Positions 52,700-61,826 of a stretch of 64,000 nt of DNA are shown one piece after another. Position numbers and translations under genes: made by a program. This DNA is from Sphingomonadales bacterium (GTDB lineage Bacteria; Pseudomonadota; Alphaproteobacteria; Sphingomonadales; Govanellaceae). The DNA lies in NCBI GenBank assembly GCA_019455285.1, contig JACFMS010000005.1:62001-126000 (forward strand), in the 5' to 3' direction. Below the pieces are notes generated by a model. The model searched no databases and was not told the origin of the DNA. It worked only from the letters and a program-made list of their open reading frames with translations. Position 1 is the stretch's first letter, and the number at the start of each line of letters is the position of its first letter.

Positions 52700-55600
52700 A
52701 TGGACATGCGGCAGGTGACACTGGACGACAAATATACCCTGTCGGCAGGCTCGGTTTATATGTCGGGCACCCAGGCGCTGGTGCGGCTGCCCCTCGTGCA
52801 GCGCCGCCGCGATATCGCCGCCGGGCTCAATACCGGCGGCTTCATTTCCGGCTACCGCGGCTCGCCCCTGGGCGCCTATGACCAGGCGCTGGACCATGCC
52901 CGGCATACGTTGACTGAGCACGACATCGTGTTCCGCCACGGCGTCAACGAGGATTTGGCCGCCACCATGGTGTGGGGCAGCCAGCAGCTCAATCTGTTCC
53001 CTAAGGCCAAGAAGGATGGCGTGTTCGGCATCTGGTACGGCAAGGGGCCGGGGGTCGACCGCAGCGGCGACGTGTTTCGCCACGCCAACGCCGCCGGAAC
53101 ATCGAAATACGGCGGCGTGCTGGCCATCGCCGGCGATGATCACGGCGCTAAATCCTCCACCCTGCCGCATCAGACCGATCATACTTTCTACGGCCTGATG
53201 ATGCCGATTCTTTATCCTTCCAGCGTTCATGAATATGTGGAATACGGCCTTCTCGGCTTCGCCATGTCGCGCTATTCGGGATGCTGGGTCGCCTTCAAGG
53301 TGCTCTCGGAGACCATCGAGGTCACCGCCTCGGTGTCGCTGGAGGGCGAGCGGCGCGCCATTCTGCTGCCCGGCGACGATGAATTCGACATGCCGCCCGG
53401 CGGCGTCAACATCCGCATCCTCGATGATTGGAAGGATCAGGACTTTCTGCTGCAGCGCTACAAGCTGTTCGCGGCGTTGGCGTTCGCCAAGAAAAACCAC
53501 ATCAACCGCATCGTCTGGGACAGTCCCACCCCACGCTTCGGCATCATCACCTCGGGTAAATCCTATGAGGACGTGCGCCAAGCCTTGGATGAAATCGGCA
53601 TCACGGCGGAAATCGCCGCGCGTATCGGCCTTAGGCTCTACAAGGTCGGCATGCCGTGGCCGTTGGAGCCCGACGGCGTGCGGCACTTCTCCGAAGGCCT
53701 GGAAGAAGTGTTGGTGGTGGAGGAGAAACGCGAGCTCATCGAAAACCAGATCAAGCAGCAGCTTTTCAACTGGCGGGCCGACGTGCGGCCATTGGTGGTG
53801 GGCAAGGTCGATGAGAAGGGCGACTGGCTGCTGCACCCGGAAAACGACTTGAGCGTCGGCGAGATCGCCCACGTGATCGCGGCGCGGCTCTCCCGCTTTT
53901 ACCACAGCGAGCGGGTGCGCGAACGGCTGGCTTATTACTCGGCGCGGGAGGCGGCGCAAAAAGCCTTTGCGCCGGCGATCATCCGCAAGCCTTATTTCTG
54001 TTCCGGCTGTCCCCACAACACCTCGACCAAGGTGCCCGCGGGCAGCCGGGCGCTGGCCGGCATCGGCTGTCACATCATGGCCACCTGGATGGACCGCAAC
54101 ACCATGACCTTCACCCAGATGGGCGGCGAAGGCACGCCATGGTGCGGCCAGGCGCCGTTCACCGAGGAACGTCATGTGTTCGCCAACCTGGGCGACGGCA
54201 CCTATTACCACTCGGGGCTGTTGGCCATCCGCCAGTCGGTGGCGGCGGGCGTCAACATCACCTACAAAATCCTCTTCAACGACGCCATCGCCATGACCGG
54301 CGGCCAGGAGTTCGACGGGCCGTTAAGCGTGCCGCTGATCGCCCGACAGGTGGCCGCCGAAGGGGTGAAGCGCATCGTCGTCGTCACCGACGAGCCGGCA
54401 AAATACGACATGGACGGCTTGCCGTCGGGCATTGCCGTTCACCACCGCGACGAGCTTGAGACGCTGCAACGGCAACTGCGGGAACAACACGGCGTCACCA
54501 TCTTGATTTACGATCAGACCTGCGCCGCCGAAAAACGCCGGCGGCGCAAGCGCGGCAGCTATCCCGATCCCAATAAGCGGGTGTTCATCAACGAGCTGGT
54601 GTGCGAGGGCTGCGGCGATTGCTCGGCGCAATCCAACTGCGTGTCGGTGGAGCCATTGGAAACCGAATTTGGCCGCAAGCGCATTATCAATCAATCCACC
54701 TGCAACAAGGATTACTCGTGCTTGAAAGGGTTCTGCCCGTCGTTTGTCACGGTCTACGGCGGCGAATTGAAAAAAACCGAGGTCACAGGATTTGACGACC
54801 TGTTGCGCGATCTGCCGCCGTCAACGCTGCCGCCGCTCGTCGAGCCCTACAATATCTTCATCACCGGCATCGGCGGCACCGGCGTTGTCACCATCGGCGC
54901 GCTTCTCGGCATGGCGGCGCATCTGGAAGGCAAGGCGGTGAGCGTGCTCGACATGGCCGGGCTGGCGCAAAAAGGCGGCGCAGTGTTCAGTTACGTGCGC
55001 TTTGGTGCACCCGACAGCGATCTGCACGCGCCAAAAATTTCCACCGGCGACGCCGACGCGCTCATTGCCTGCGACGCGGTGGTGGCGGCCAGCCCCGCTG
55101 GCGTCGACATCATCAGCAAGGAACGCACGGCGGCGGTGATCAATACCCACCGCACGCCGGTGGCCGACTTTGTGCTCGACAAGGACGTTGATTTTCGCGA
55201 TACGGCAGTGCGCGATATTCTCACCGCGCGCACCCGCGACGACGTCCGCGCCTTCATTGACGCCAGCCTTATCGCCACCGCGCTCTTTGGCGATTCCATC
55301 GCCACCAACATGTTCATGCTCGGCTATACCTATCAGTGCGGGTTGATCCCGGTATCGGCGGACGCCATCGAACGGGCGATTGAATTGAATGGCGTCGCCA
55401 TCGAGATGAACGTGCGCGCTTTTCGCAGCGGCCGCCTGGCGGCCCATGATGAAGCCGCGATCACCAAGCTTATGGCCGCGTCGCTGCTCGCCGCCGCGCC
55501 GATGGCGCAAACGCTCGATGAGATCATCGACCGGCGGGCGCAGTATTTGACCTCCTATCAGAACCGCGCCTACGCCGAACGCTACCTAGAGCGGGTGGAG

Positions 55601-56170
55601 CGGGTGCGCGCCGCCGAACGCCAAGCCGTTCCTGGCTCAACCGAACTTACGGATGCGGTTGCTCGCGGTTACTTCAAGCTTCTCGCCTACAAGGATGAAT
55701 ACGAGGTGGCGCGGCTTTACGCCGAAAGCGGCTTTATTGATCGCGTCAAGGCACAATTTGCCGGCGACGTGCGCCTGGAGTTCAACCTCGCCCCGCCCTT
55801 CCTGTCGCGCCCTGATCCGACAAGCGGCCGGCCCAAGAAATGCCGGTTCGGCTCCTGGATCCTGATTGCGTTTAAAATCCTGTCAAAGTTCAAAGGCTTG
55901 CGCGGCACGCCCCTTGATCCCTTCGGCTATGCGGAAGAGCGCAAGCTGGAGCGGGCGCTGATCGCCGAGTATGAGGCGGATATGGCAACAATCATCGCTA
56001 CCCTGGATCGGCGGAACCATGACCAAGCAGTGGCCCTTGCCCGTCTGCCGCAGGACATCCGGGGCTTCGGGTCGGTCAAGGCGGCGGCCGTGGACAAGGC
56101 CCGGGCGCGGCGGCGGGAACTGCTGTCCGCCCTGACCCAAGGGGCAGCGCCGCAGCGCAACGCGGCATGA
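52700..56170 (+). CDS. Indolepyruvate ferredoxin oxidoreductase (fused)
   Basis: 1156-aa fused alpha/beta 2-oxoacid oxidoreductase, decarboxylating arylpyruvates such as indolepyruvate to aryl-acetyl-CoA with reduction of ferredoxin. An N-terminal pyrimidine-binding domain, ThDP-binding GDGTYYHSG (about 500), Cys motifs CEGCGDC and CNKDYSCLKGFCPS near 635-680, and a C-terminal gamma-like domain (GIGGTGVVTIGALLGMA) are in order. I chose ATG 52700 with GAGG upstream; ATG 52688 adds four residues. Acyl-CoA enzymes downstream may take its products. Confidence 0.93.
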   Translation: MDMRQVTLDDKYTLSAGSVYMSGTQALVRLPLVQRRRDIAAGLNTGGFISGYRGSPLGAYDQALDHARHTLTEHDIVFRHGVNEDLAATMVWGSQQLNLFPKAKKDGVFGIWYGKGPGVDRSGDVFRHANAAGTSKYGGVLAIAGDDHGAKSSTLPHQTDHTFYGLMMPILYPSSVHEYVEYGLLGFAMSRYSGCWVAFKVLSETIEVTASVSLEGERRAILLPGDDEFDMPPGGVNIRILDDWKDQDFLLQRYKLFAALAFAKKNHINRIVWDSPTPRFGIITSGKSYEDVRQALDEIGITAEIAARIGLRLYKVGMPWPLEPDGVRHFSEGLEEVLVVEEKRELIENQIKQQLFNWRADVRPLVVGKVDEKGDWLLHPENDLSVGEIAHVIAARLSRFYHSERVRERLAYYSAREAAQKAFAPAIIRKPYFCSGCPHNTSTKVPAGSRALAGIGCHIMATWMDRNTMTFTQMGGEGTPWCGQAPFTEERHVFANLGDGTYYHSGLLAIRQSVAAGVNITYKILFNDAIAMTGGQEFDGPLSVPLIARQVAAEGVKRIVVVTDEPAKYDMDGLPSGIAVHHRDELETLQRQLREQHGVTILIYDQTCAAEKRRRRKRGSYPDPNKRVFINELVCEGCGDCSAQSNCVSVEPLETEFGRKRIINQSTCNKDYSCLKGFCPSFVTVYGGELKKTEVTGFDDLLRDLPPSTLPPLVEPYNIFITGIGGTGVVTIGALLGMAAHLEGKAVSVLDMAGLAQKGGAVFSYVRFGAPDSDLHAPKISTGDADALIACDAVVAASPAGVDIISKERTAAVINTHRTPVADFVLDKDVDFRDTAVRDILTARTRDDVRAFIDASLIATALFGDSIATNMFMLGYTYQCGLIPVSADAIERAIELNGVAIEMNVRAFRSGRLAAHDEAAITKLMAASLLAAAPMAQTLDEIIDRRAQYLTSYQNRAYAERYLERVERVRAAERQAVPGSTELTDAVARGYFKLLAYKDEYEVARLYAESGFIDRVKAQFAGDVRLEFNLAPPFLSRPDPTSGRPKKCRFGSWILIAFKILSKFKGLRGTPLDPFGYAEERKLERALIAEYEADMATIIATLDRRNHDQAVALARLPQDIRGFGSVKAAAVDKARARRRELLSALTQGAAPQRNAA

Positions 56171-56254
56171 CGCAAGTGCGAAAAGGAGTGGCGGGACCCC
56201 GGAATGCTGGGTAAGATCGGCCATGGAATCGCATTCTTGAAGGAGTTTTAAATC

Positions 56255-57442
56255 ATGGCTCAGGATCCAGTGGTCATTGTCGGCATGGCTCGCACCGCCA
56301 TGGGCGGGTTTCAGGGAGATTTTTCGTCCGTCACTGCCCCCGAGCTGGGCGCGGCCGCCATCAAGGGCGCGCTGGCCCGCGCCGGCATTTCAGCGGCCGA
56401 TGTGGACGAAACCATCATGGGCTGCGTCCTGCCGGCCGGTATCGGCCAGGCCCCGGCCCGTCAGGCGTCGAAGGGCGCCGGCATCCCCGACGCCGCCGGG
56501 GCCACCACCGTCAACAAGATGTGCGGTTCGGGCATGAAGGCGGCGATGTACGCCCATGACGCGCTTCTCGCCGGCACCAACAAGGTGCTGGTGGCGGGCG
56601 GCATGGAGAGCATGACCAACTCGCCCTATCTGCTGCCCAAGGCCCGCGCCGGCTACCGCATCGGCCATCAGGAGGTCAAGGACCACATGTTCCTCGACGG
56701 CCTGGAAGACGCCTATGACCGGGGCCGCCTGATGGGCACCTTCGCCGAGGATACGGCGCAGCATTACCAGTTCACCCGCGAGGCGCAGGACGCCTTCGCC
56801 ATCGAGTCGCTGAAAAGAGCCCAGAAGGCGATCACCGGCGGGGCATTCGTCAGCGAAATCGTCGCCGTCACCGTGCAGGGCCGCGGCGGCGCCCAGGAGA
56901 TTTTGATCGACGAGCAGCCGGGCAAGGCCAAGCCCGATAAAATCCCGACGCTGAAACCCGCTTTCCGTAAGGACGGCACGGTGACGGCGGCCAACTCCTC
57001 GTCCATTTCCGACGGCGCGGCGGCGTTGGTGATGATGCGCCGCAGCGAAGCGGACAAGCGGGGCTTGAAGCCCCTCGCCACCATCCTGGGCCATACCACC
57101 AACGCGCAAGCTCCGGCATGGTTCACCACCGCGCCGGTGGGCGCGATGCAAAAGCTCTTCGACAAGGTGGGCAAGTCGGCCAAGGACTTTGATCTCTTTG
57201 AAGTCAACGAAGCCTTCGCGGTGGTCACCATGGCGGCGATGAAGGATTTGGGCCTGCCGCACGACAAGGTGAACGTGCACGGCGGCGCCTGCGCGTTGGG
57301 GCACCCCATCGGCGCCTCGGGCGCGCGCATTGTGGTGACGCTGATCGCGGCGTTGCAAAAGTACGGATTGAAGCGCGGCGTCGCCTCGTTGTGCATCGGT
57401 GGCGGCGAAGCCACCGCCATGGCGGTGGAGCTGGCGGCGTGA
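56255..57442 (+). CDS. phaA: Acetyl-CoA C-acetyltransferase (thiolase)
   Basis: Condenses two acetyl-CoA to acetoacetyl-CoA for PHB and ethylmalonyl-CoA pathway entry, or runs in reverse in degradation. 395 aa with nucleophile Cys in NKMCGSGMKA, the GGMESMTNSPYL stretch, His in GGACALGHPIGASGAR and the second Cys in SLCIGGGEAT. AAGGAG precedes ATG 56255. It lies 84 bp after IOR, not in the phaCB cluster. Confidence 0.93.
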   Translation: MAQDPVVIVGMARTAMGGFQGDFSSVTAPELGAAAIKGALARAGISAADVDETIMGCVLPAGIGQAPARQASKGAGIPDAAGATTVNKMCGSGMKAAMYAHDALLAGTNKVLVAGGMESMTNSPYLLPKARAGYRIGHQEVKDHMFLDGLEDAYDRGRLMGTFAEDTAQHYQFTREAQDAFAIESLKRAQKAITGGAFVSEIVAVTVQGRGGAQEILIDEQPGKAKPDKIPTLKPAFRKDGTVTAANSSSISDGAAALVMMRRSEADKRGLKPLATILGHTTNAQAPAWFTTAPVGAMQKLFDKVGKSAKDFDLFEVNEAFAVVTMAAMKDLGLPHDKVNVHGGACALGHPIGASGARIVVTLIAALQKYGLKRGVASLCIGGGEATAMAVELAA

Positions 57443-57451
57443 TCTAATAAA

Positions 57452-57551
57452 CCCTCTCCTATGAGGAGAGGGTGGACGCGTAAGCGTTCGGGTGAGGTGA
57501 TGCCTTGAGGTGAAAGTCACCTCACCCCGGCCCTCTCCTCAAAGGAGAGGG
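57452..57551. repeat. Palindromic intergenic repeat (CCCTCTCCT type)
   Basis: Stem CCCTCTCCT/AGGAGAGGG at 57452-57472, the same stem again at 57531-57551, and between them GGGTGAGGTGA (57490-57500) paired with TCACCTCACCC (57517-57527). It belongs to the same family as 5704-5793. It may end the thiolase transcript. Confidence 0.75.
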
Positions 57552-57587
57552 AGAAGTGGGCAGCGGTCTGACTTGGGTAGGGACGTT

Positions 57588-58724
57588 ATGATCCTCAGCG
57601 ACGATCAGCGCATGATCCGCGACATGGCGCGGGATTTCGCGCGGGAAGAACTCGCGCCCCATGTCGAGGCCTGGGAAGCGGCGGGGGAAATTCCCGCCGA
57701 AATTTTTGCCAAGATGGGCCGGCTCGGCTTCATGGGCATGACGGTGCCGGAACGGTGGGGCGGCGCCGGCGCGGATTACGTCTCCTACGCGCTGGCGTTG
57801 ATGGAAATCGCCGGCGGCAATGGCGCCTTGTCCACCATCATGAGCGTCAACAACGCGCCGGTATGCGCGGCGCTTCTAAAAGACGGCAATGACGCCCAGA
57901 AGGAGCGGTTTTTAATACCGCTGGCGCAAGGGAAAATGATCGGTGCGTTCTGTTTGACCGAGCCGCAGGCCGGATCGGACGCCGCGGCCTTGAAGGCGCG
58001 CGCCAAACGCAGCAACGACGGCTACGTGCTTACCGGCGCCAAACAGTTCATCACCTCGGGCAAGATTGCGGCGGCGGCGATCATCTTCGCCGTCACCGAT
58101 CCGGAGGCGGGAAAGCGCGGCATTTCCGCCTTTGTCGCGCCCACCGACACGCCGGGCTATGTGGTCTCCAAGATCGAACACAAGATGGGGCAAAAGGCGT
58201 CCGATACCTGCGCCATTACCTTCGAGGACATGAAGCTGCCGGCGGACTGTCTCCTCGGCGCGGAGGGTGACGGCTATAAGATCGCGCTCGCCAACTTGGA
58301 GGCGGGCCGCATCGGCATCGCCGCGCAAAGCGTCGGCATGGCGCAAGCCGCGCTTGATTACGCCATCGCTTACGCCAAGGAGCGCCAAAGCTTCGGCAAG
58401 CCGATCATCGAGCATCAGGCGGTGGGCTTTCGCCTCGCCGACATGGCGGCGCGCCTGGAGGCGGCGCGGCAGTTGGTGCTGCATGCCGCCGCCTTGAAGG
58501 ACACCGGCGCGCCGTGCCTGACGCAAGCCTGCATGGCCAAGCTCATCGCCTCGGAAACCGCGGAAGCGGTGTGCTCGACGGCGATCCAGACCTTGGGCGG
58601 TTACGGCTATTTGCAGGACTACCCCATCGAACGCATTTATCGCGACGTGCGGGTATGCCAGATTTATGAGGGCACGTCCGACATTCAGCGCCTGATCATC
58701 AGCCGCGATCTGATGGCGGCGTGA
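57588..58724 (+). CDS. Short/branched-chain acyl-CoA dehydrogenase
   Basis: 378-aa FAD dehydrogenase: LTEPQAGSDAAALKA, TGAKQFITSG, QTLGGYGYLQDYPIERIYRD and the catalytic-Glu segment QIYEGTSDIQR. That Glu position suits short- or branched-chain substrates (butyryl-, isobutyryl-CoA type). ATG 57588 with GTAGGGA upstream; a longer frame from 57510 runs through the repeat. Electrons likely go to EtfBA. Confidence 0.93.
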   Translation: MILSDDQRMIRDMARDFAREELAPHVEAWEAAGEIPAEIFAKMGRLGFMGMTVPERWGGAGADYVSYALALMEIAGGNGALSTIMSVNNAPVCAALLKDGNDAQKERFLIPLAQGKMIGAFCLTEPQAGSDAAALKARAKRSNDGYVLTGAKQFITSGKIAAAAIIFAVTDPEAGKRGISAFVAPTDTPGYVVSKIEHKMGQKASDTCAITFEDMKLPADCLLGAEGDGYKIALANLEAGRIGIAAQSVGMAQAALDYAIAYAKERQSFGKPIIEHQAVGFRLADMAARLEAARQLVLHAAALKDTGAPCLTQACMAKLIASETAEAVCSTAIQTLGGYGYLQDYPIERIYRDVRVCQIYEGTSDIQRLIISRDLMAA

Positions 58725-58751
58725 GGGATCGCCGCCGCAAGGAGCAGACCC

Positions 58752-59552
58752 ATGCTCAATTCCAAGATCGAAAATCACGTCGCCATCGTCACCTTGGCGC
58801 GGACAGAGGCGCGCAATGCGTTGAATGCCGCCTTCTGGCAAGGTTTTCCGGCGCTGATGCGAAGCCTTGACGATAACCCGTCGGTGCGCGCCGTGGTGGT
58901 CGCCGGCGAGGGGCCGCATTTCTGCGCCGGTATCGATCTTGATTATTTACGTTCTCTCGTGCCCGCAACGGCGGAGGCGGCGCGCGGCAGCGAACGTCTG
59001 CGCCGTCAGGTGATGGAGCTGCAAGCGGCGCTCAACGTCATGACCGCCATTAGGAAGCCGGTGCTGGCCGCCGTGCACGGCGCGTGCATGGGCGCAGCGC
59101 TTGATCTCGTCGCCGCCGCCGACATGCGCTACGCCGCAACGGATGCGTTTTTTCAGATCCATGAAATCAACATCGGCATGGTGGCCGACTTAGGCTCGCT
59201 GCAACGATTGCCGCAACAAATTCCCAATGGCCTGTTGCGTGAGCTGGCGTTCACCGGCCGCCGCCTGGGCGCGGAGGAAGCCCGCGCTTGCGGCTTTGTC
59301 AACGCCGTGCTGCCGGATGCCGCCGCCGTGCTGGCGCACGCCCTTAAAATGGCCCATGAGATCGCCGAAAAATCGCCGTTGGCGGTGGCCGGAACCAAGG
59401 CCGTTCTCAATCACGCCCAGGAACATATGGTCGCCGAGGGGCTTGATTACGTGGCGACCTGGAACGCCGGACAGTTGAGTTTTCAAGATGTCGCCATGGG
59501 CGCGGCGGCGTCGCTGCAACGCCAGAAGGCGAAATTTTCCGATCTGTCATAG
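58752..59552 (+). CDS. Dienoyl-CoA isomerase-like crotonase
   Basis: 266-aa crotonase with HFCAGIDLDYL and HGACMGAALDLVAAADMRY, then IHEINIGMVADLGSLQRLP. The Asp/Glu/Asp arrangement (ALD, IHE, VAD) is that of delta3,5-delta2,4-dienoyl-CoA isomerase rather than hydratase, so it may shift double bonds of unsaturated acyl-CoAs. It is 27 bp after the dehydrogenase, and its end overlaps the convergent kinase gene by six bases. Confidence 0.88.
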   Translation: MLNSKIENHVAIVTLARTEARNALNAAFWQGFPALMRSLDDNPSVRAVVVAGEGPHFCAGIDLDYLRSLVPATAEAARGSERLRRQVMELQAALNVMTAIRKPVLAAVHGACMGAALDLVAAADMRYAATDAFFQIHEINIGMVADLGSLQRLPQQIPNGLLRELAFTGRRLGAEEARACGFVNAVLPDAAAVLAHALKMAHEIAEKSPLAVAGTKAVLNHAQEHMVAEGLDYVATWNAGQLSFQDVAMGAAASLQRQKAKFSDLS

Positions 59553-61826
59553 AGGAGCGGCGGGATTTCGCAGGATTTCCTCGATGCGCAGCGCCAAATC
59601 CTGCTTGCGGTAGGGCTTGCTCAGTAAATTACAGCGCTTGACCTCGGATGATCGGTGTCCATTTTCGATGGAAGCTTCCGCGAAGCCGGAAGTAAATAGC
59701 ACTTTAATCGCCGGCCGCAGAAGGCGCGCCTGACGCGCCAATTCGTCGCCTCTCATGCCACCGGGCATCACCACGTCGGTAAAGAGGAGATCGATGGATT
59801 GGTCCTGGGCAAGGATTCGCAGCGCATCCTCGGCGTCCTGGGCCTCGATCGTCCGGTGTCCGAGTTCGTTAAGTTGACGGACCGCTACGCTGCGCACATC
59901 GGGATTGTCATCAACCACGAGGATAACGGCAGCTGCCGGCGGCTGCGCCATCGCCGGTTCCTGATTAAGGTCGACTGCAGCGGTCTTTTCCAGCATTTCC
60001 GCCCGCGGCAGGTAAAGCCGGACGGTGGTGCCGTACCCGACTTCGCTGTATATTTTGATGTGTCCGCCAGATTGTTTGGCAAAGCCGTAAATCATGGCCA
60101 AGCCCAAGCCGGAGCCCTTGCCGTCCTTTTTGGTGGTGAAAAAGGGCTCGAATACCTTGCTCATCACCTCCGGCGGGATGCCGGCGCCTGTATCCGATAC
60201 CGCCAGCATGACGTAATCGCCGGGCGTTACTTCGGTATTTTCTTGCGCATATTGCTCGTCAAGATGCCTATTGCTGGTTTCAATGGTCAAATAGCCGCCG
60301 TTCGCCATGGCGTCGCGGGCATTGATCGCCAGATTGGCCAGCGCCGATTCGACCTGGGTCGAGTCGGCGAATACCGGCCACAGATCATCCGCCAAGTGGG
60401 TGATAATCTCGATGTCCTCGCCCAGCGTTCGACGCAGCAGCCGTATGGTGCCGTTGACCAGATCATTTAGATCAAAGGCTTGCGCCTGCAACGTCTGCTG
60501 ACGAGAGAAAGCCAGCAACTGACGGGTTAATTCGGCGCCGCGCAAGCTGGCTTTCAAAGCCATGGCCGCCAGCTCGCCTGCCTTGGGATTATTTCTCAGC
60601 TCTTCTTCCAAGAGATCAAGATTGCCGATGATCACCGCCAACAGATTGTTGAAATCGTGCGCCAGCCCGCCGGTAAGCTGGCCGACCGCCTCTAGGCGGT
60701 GGGCATGCCGCAACTGCCGCTCGGTGGCTTTGCGCTGGGTGATGTCGCGCAAGATGACCAGAATACCCAATTCGCCTTCATCCATGAATGATACGGACGT
60801 CACGTCCACCTCAATGGTATTGCCATCGAGACGGACCACCCGTTGTTCGTTAATGGGCAGTCGAACGCCTGGTTGCTGTAGCGCCTTGATGCGTTCGACA
60901 ATGATGGATTTATCATCGGGATGGGTAAAATCCAGCGGCGAGCGGCCGATCACCTGCTGCGCTGAATCGGCCCCGAGCAGGCGCAGGCATTCATCATTGA
61001 CAAAAACAATACGTCCGCCCTTGTTGATGAACAGGCCATCATGCATGTGAGTGAGAGTGGCGCTCAAAAATCGGCGCTGCCGCTCGATTTGCGCAGTCCG
61101 CTTCCGCACCCGCTGCTCCAGTTCATCATTTACAAGGCGCAACTCCGCCTCGGCGGCTCGCCGCCGCTTGATCTCCTGGATCACCAACCAGAAGACAACG
61201 CCAATGCCGATGGTGCTGATGACGATGCCGAGGAAAAGCGCCTGCATGGAGGTGCGGGCTTCTTCTTCGGCCAGCGCCTTGACTTGGCTGTAGCGCGCCG
61301 ATTGCTGGGCTATAACCGCGGCAACTTCGTCACGGACTTTATCCATGGTCGCCTTGCCGTGATGAAGGCGATCAATAGCAAACGGCGCTGACCCTTGGCT
61401 GCGACGAAGGTCGATATTGGCCGCAATCTGCGCTAGTCGCTCGATTACTAGCGCTTCGAGGTTATCCAGGCGGCGGCGCTGTTCCGGATCGTCAGTGATC
61501 AAAGCATGCAAAGCCGCCAGGACTTCGTGAGTTTGAGTCTTGGCGGCCTCGTAAGGCTCAAGGTAGGCGTCATCGCCGGTAATGATGAAACCGCGCTGTC
61601 CGGTTTCGGCGTCTTTCAACAGCGATAGCAGCCGCTCGGCTTCATAGCGCACATTCTGCGCCCGATCGGCTTCCAGGCCGGTCGCTGTCAGCTCATGCAA
61701 GGTAAAATAGGTGAAAGCCCCAAGCGCCCAGATCAGCAGAACAGCGACCCAGAGGACGCTGGAACGGATAAATCGCCGCCAGCGCCTAGTGGGTGTGCTT
61801 ATTGTTGGAGACTCCGGCGCCGCCAT
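59547..61826 (-). CDS. CHASE3-PAS hybrid histidine kinase
   Basis: 759 aa. Two TMs (about 22-45 and 192-215) enclose a CHASE3-like sensor domain. Then follow a PAS domain (about 255-380; LTHMHDGLFINKGGRIVFVN), the phosphoacceptor His in GGLAHDFNNLLAV, an ATPase domain (SDTGAGIPPEV, GSGLGLAMIYGFAKQSGG) and a C-terminal receiver (LLFTDVVMPGG). ATG 61826 overlaps the REC-EAL gene by 41 bases, so the two are coupled and probably work together. Confidence 0.92.
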   Translation of the reverse strand: MAAPESPTISTPTRRWRRFIRSSVLWVAVLLIWALGAFTYFTLHELTATGLEADRAQNVRYEAERLLSLLKDAETGQRGFIITGDDAYLEPYEAAKTQTHEVLAALHALITDDPEQRRRLDNLEALVIERLAQIAANIDLRRSQGSAPFAIDRLHHGKATMDKVRDEVAAVIAQQSARYSQVKALAEEEARTSMQALFLGIVISTIGIGVVFWLVIQEIKRRRAAEAELRLVNDELEQRVRKRTAQIERQRRFLSATLTHMHDGLFINKGGRIVFVNDECLRLLGADSAQQVIGRSPLDFTHPDDKSIIVERIKALQQPGVRLPINEQRVVRLDGNTIEVDVTSVSFMDEGELGILVILRDITQRKATERQLRHAHRLEAVGQLTGGLAHDFNNLLAVIIGNLDLLEEELRNNPKAGELAAMALKASLRGAELTRQLLAFSRQQTLQAQAFDLNDLVNGTIRLLRRTLGEDIEIITHLADDLWPVFADSTQVESALANLAINARDAMANGGYLTIETSNRHLDEQYAQENTEVTPGDYVMLAVSDTGAGIPPEVMSKVFEPFFTTKKDGKGSGLGLAMIYGFAKQSGGHIKIYSEVGYGTTVRLYLPRAEMLEKTAAVDLNQEPAMAQPPAAAVILVVDDNPDVRSVAVRQLNELGHRTIEAQDAEDALRILAQDQSIDLLFTDVVMPGGMRGDELARQARLLRPAIKVLFTSGFAEASIENGHRSSEVKRCNLLSKPYRKQDLALRIEEILRNPAAPL

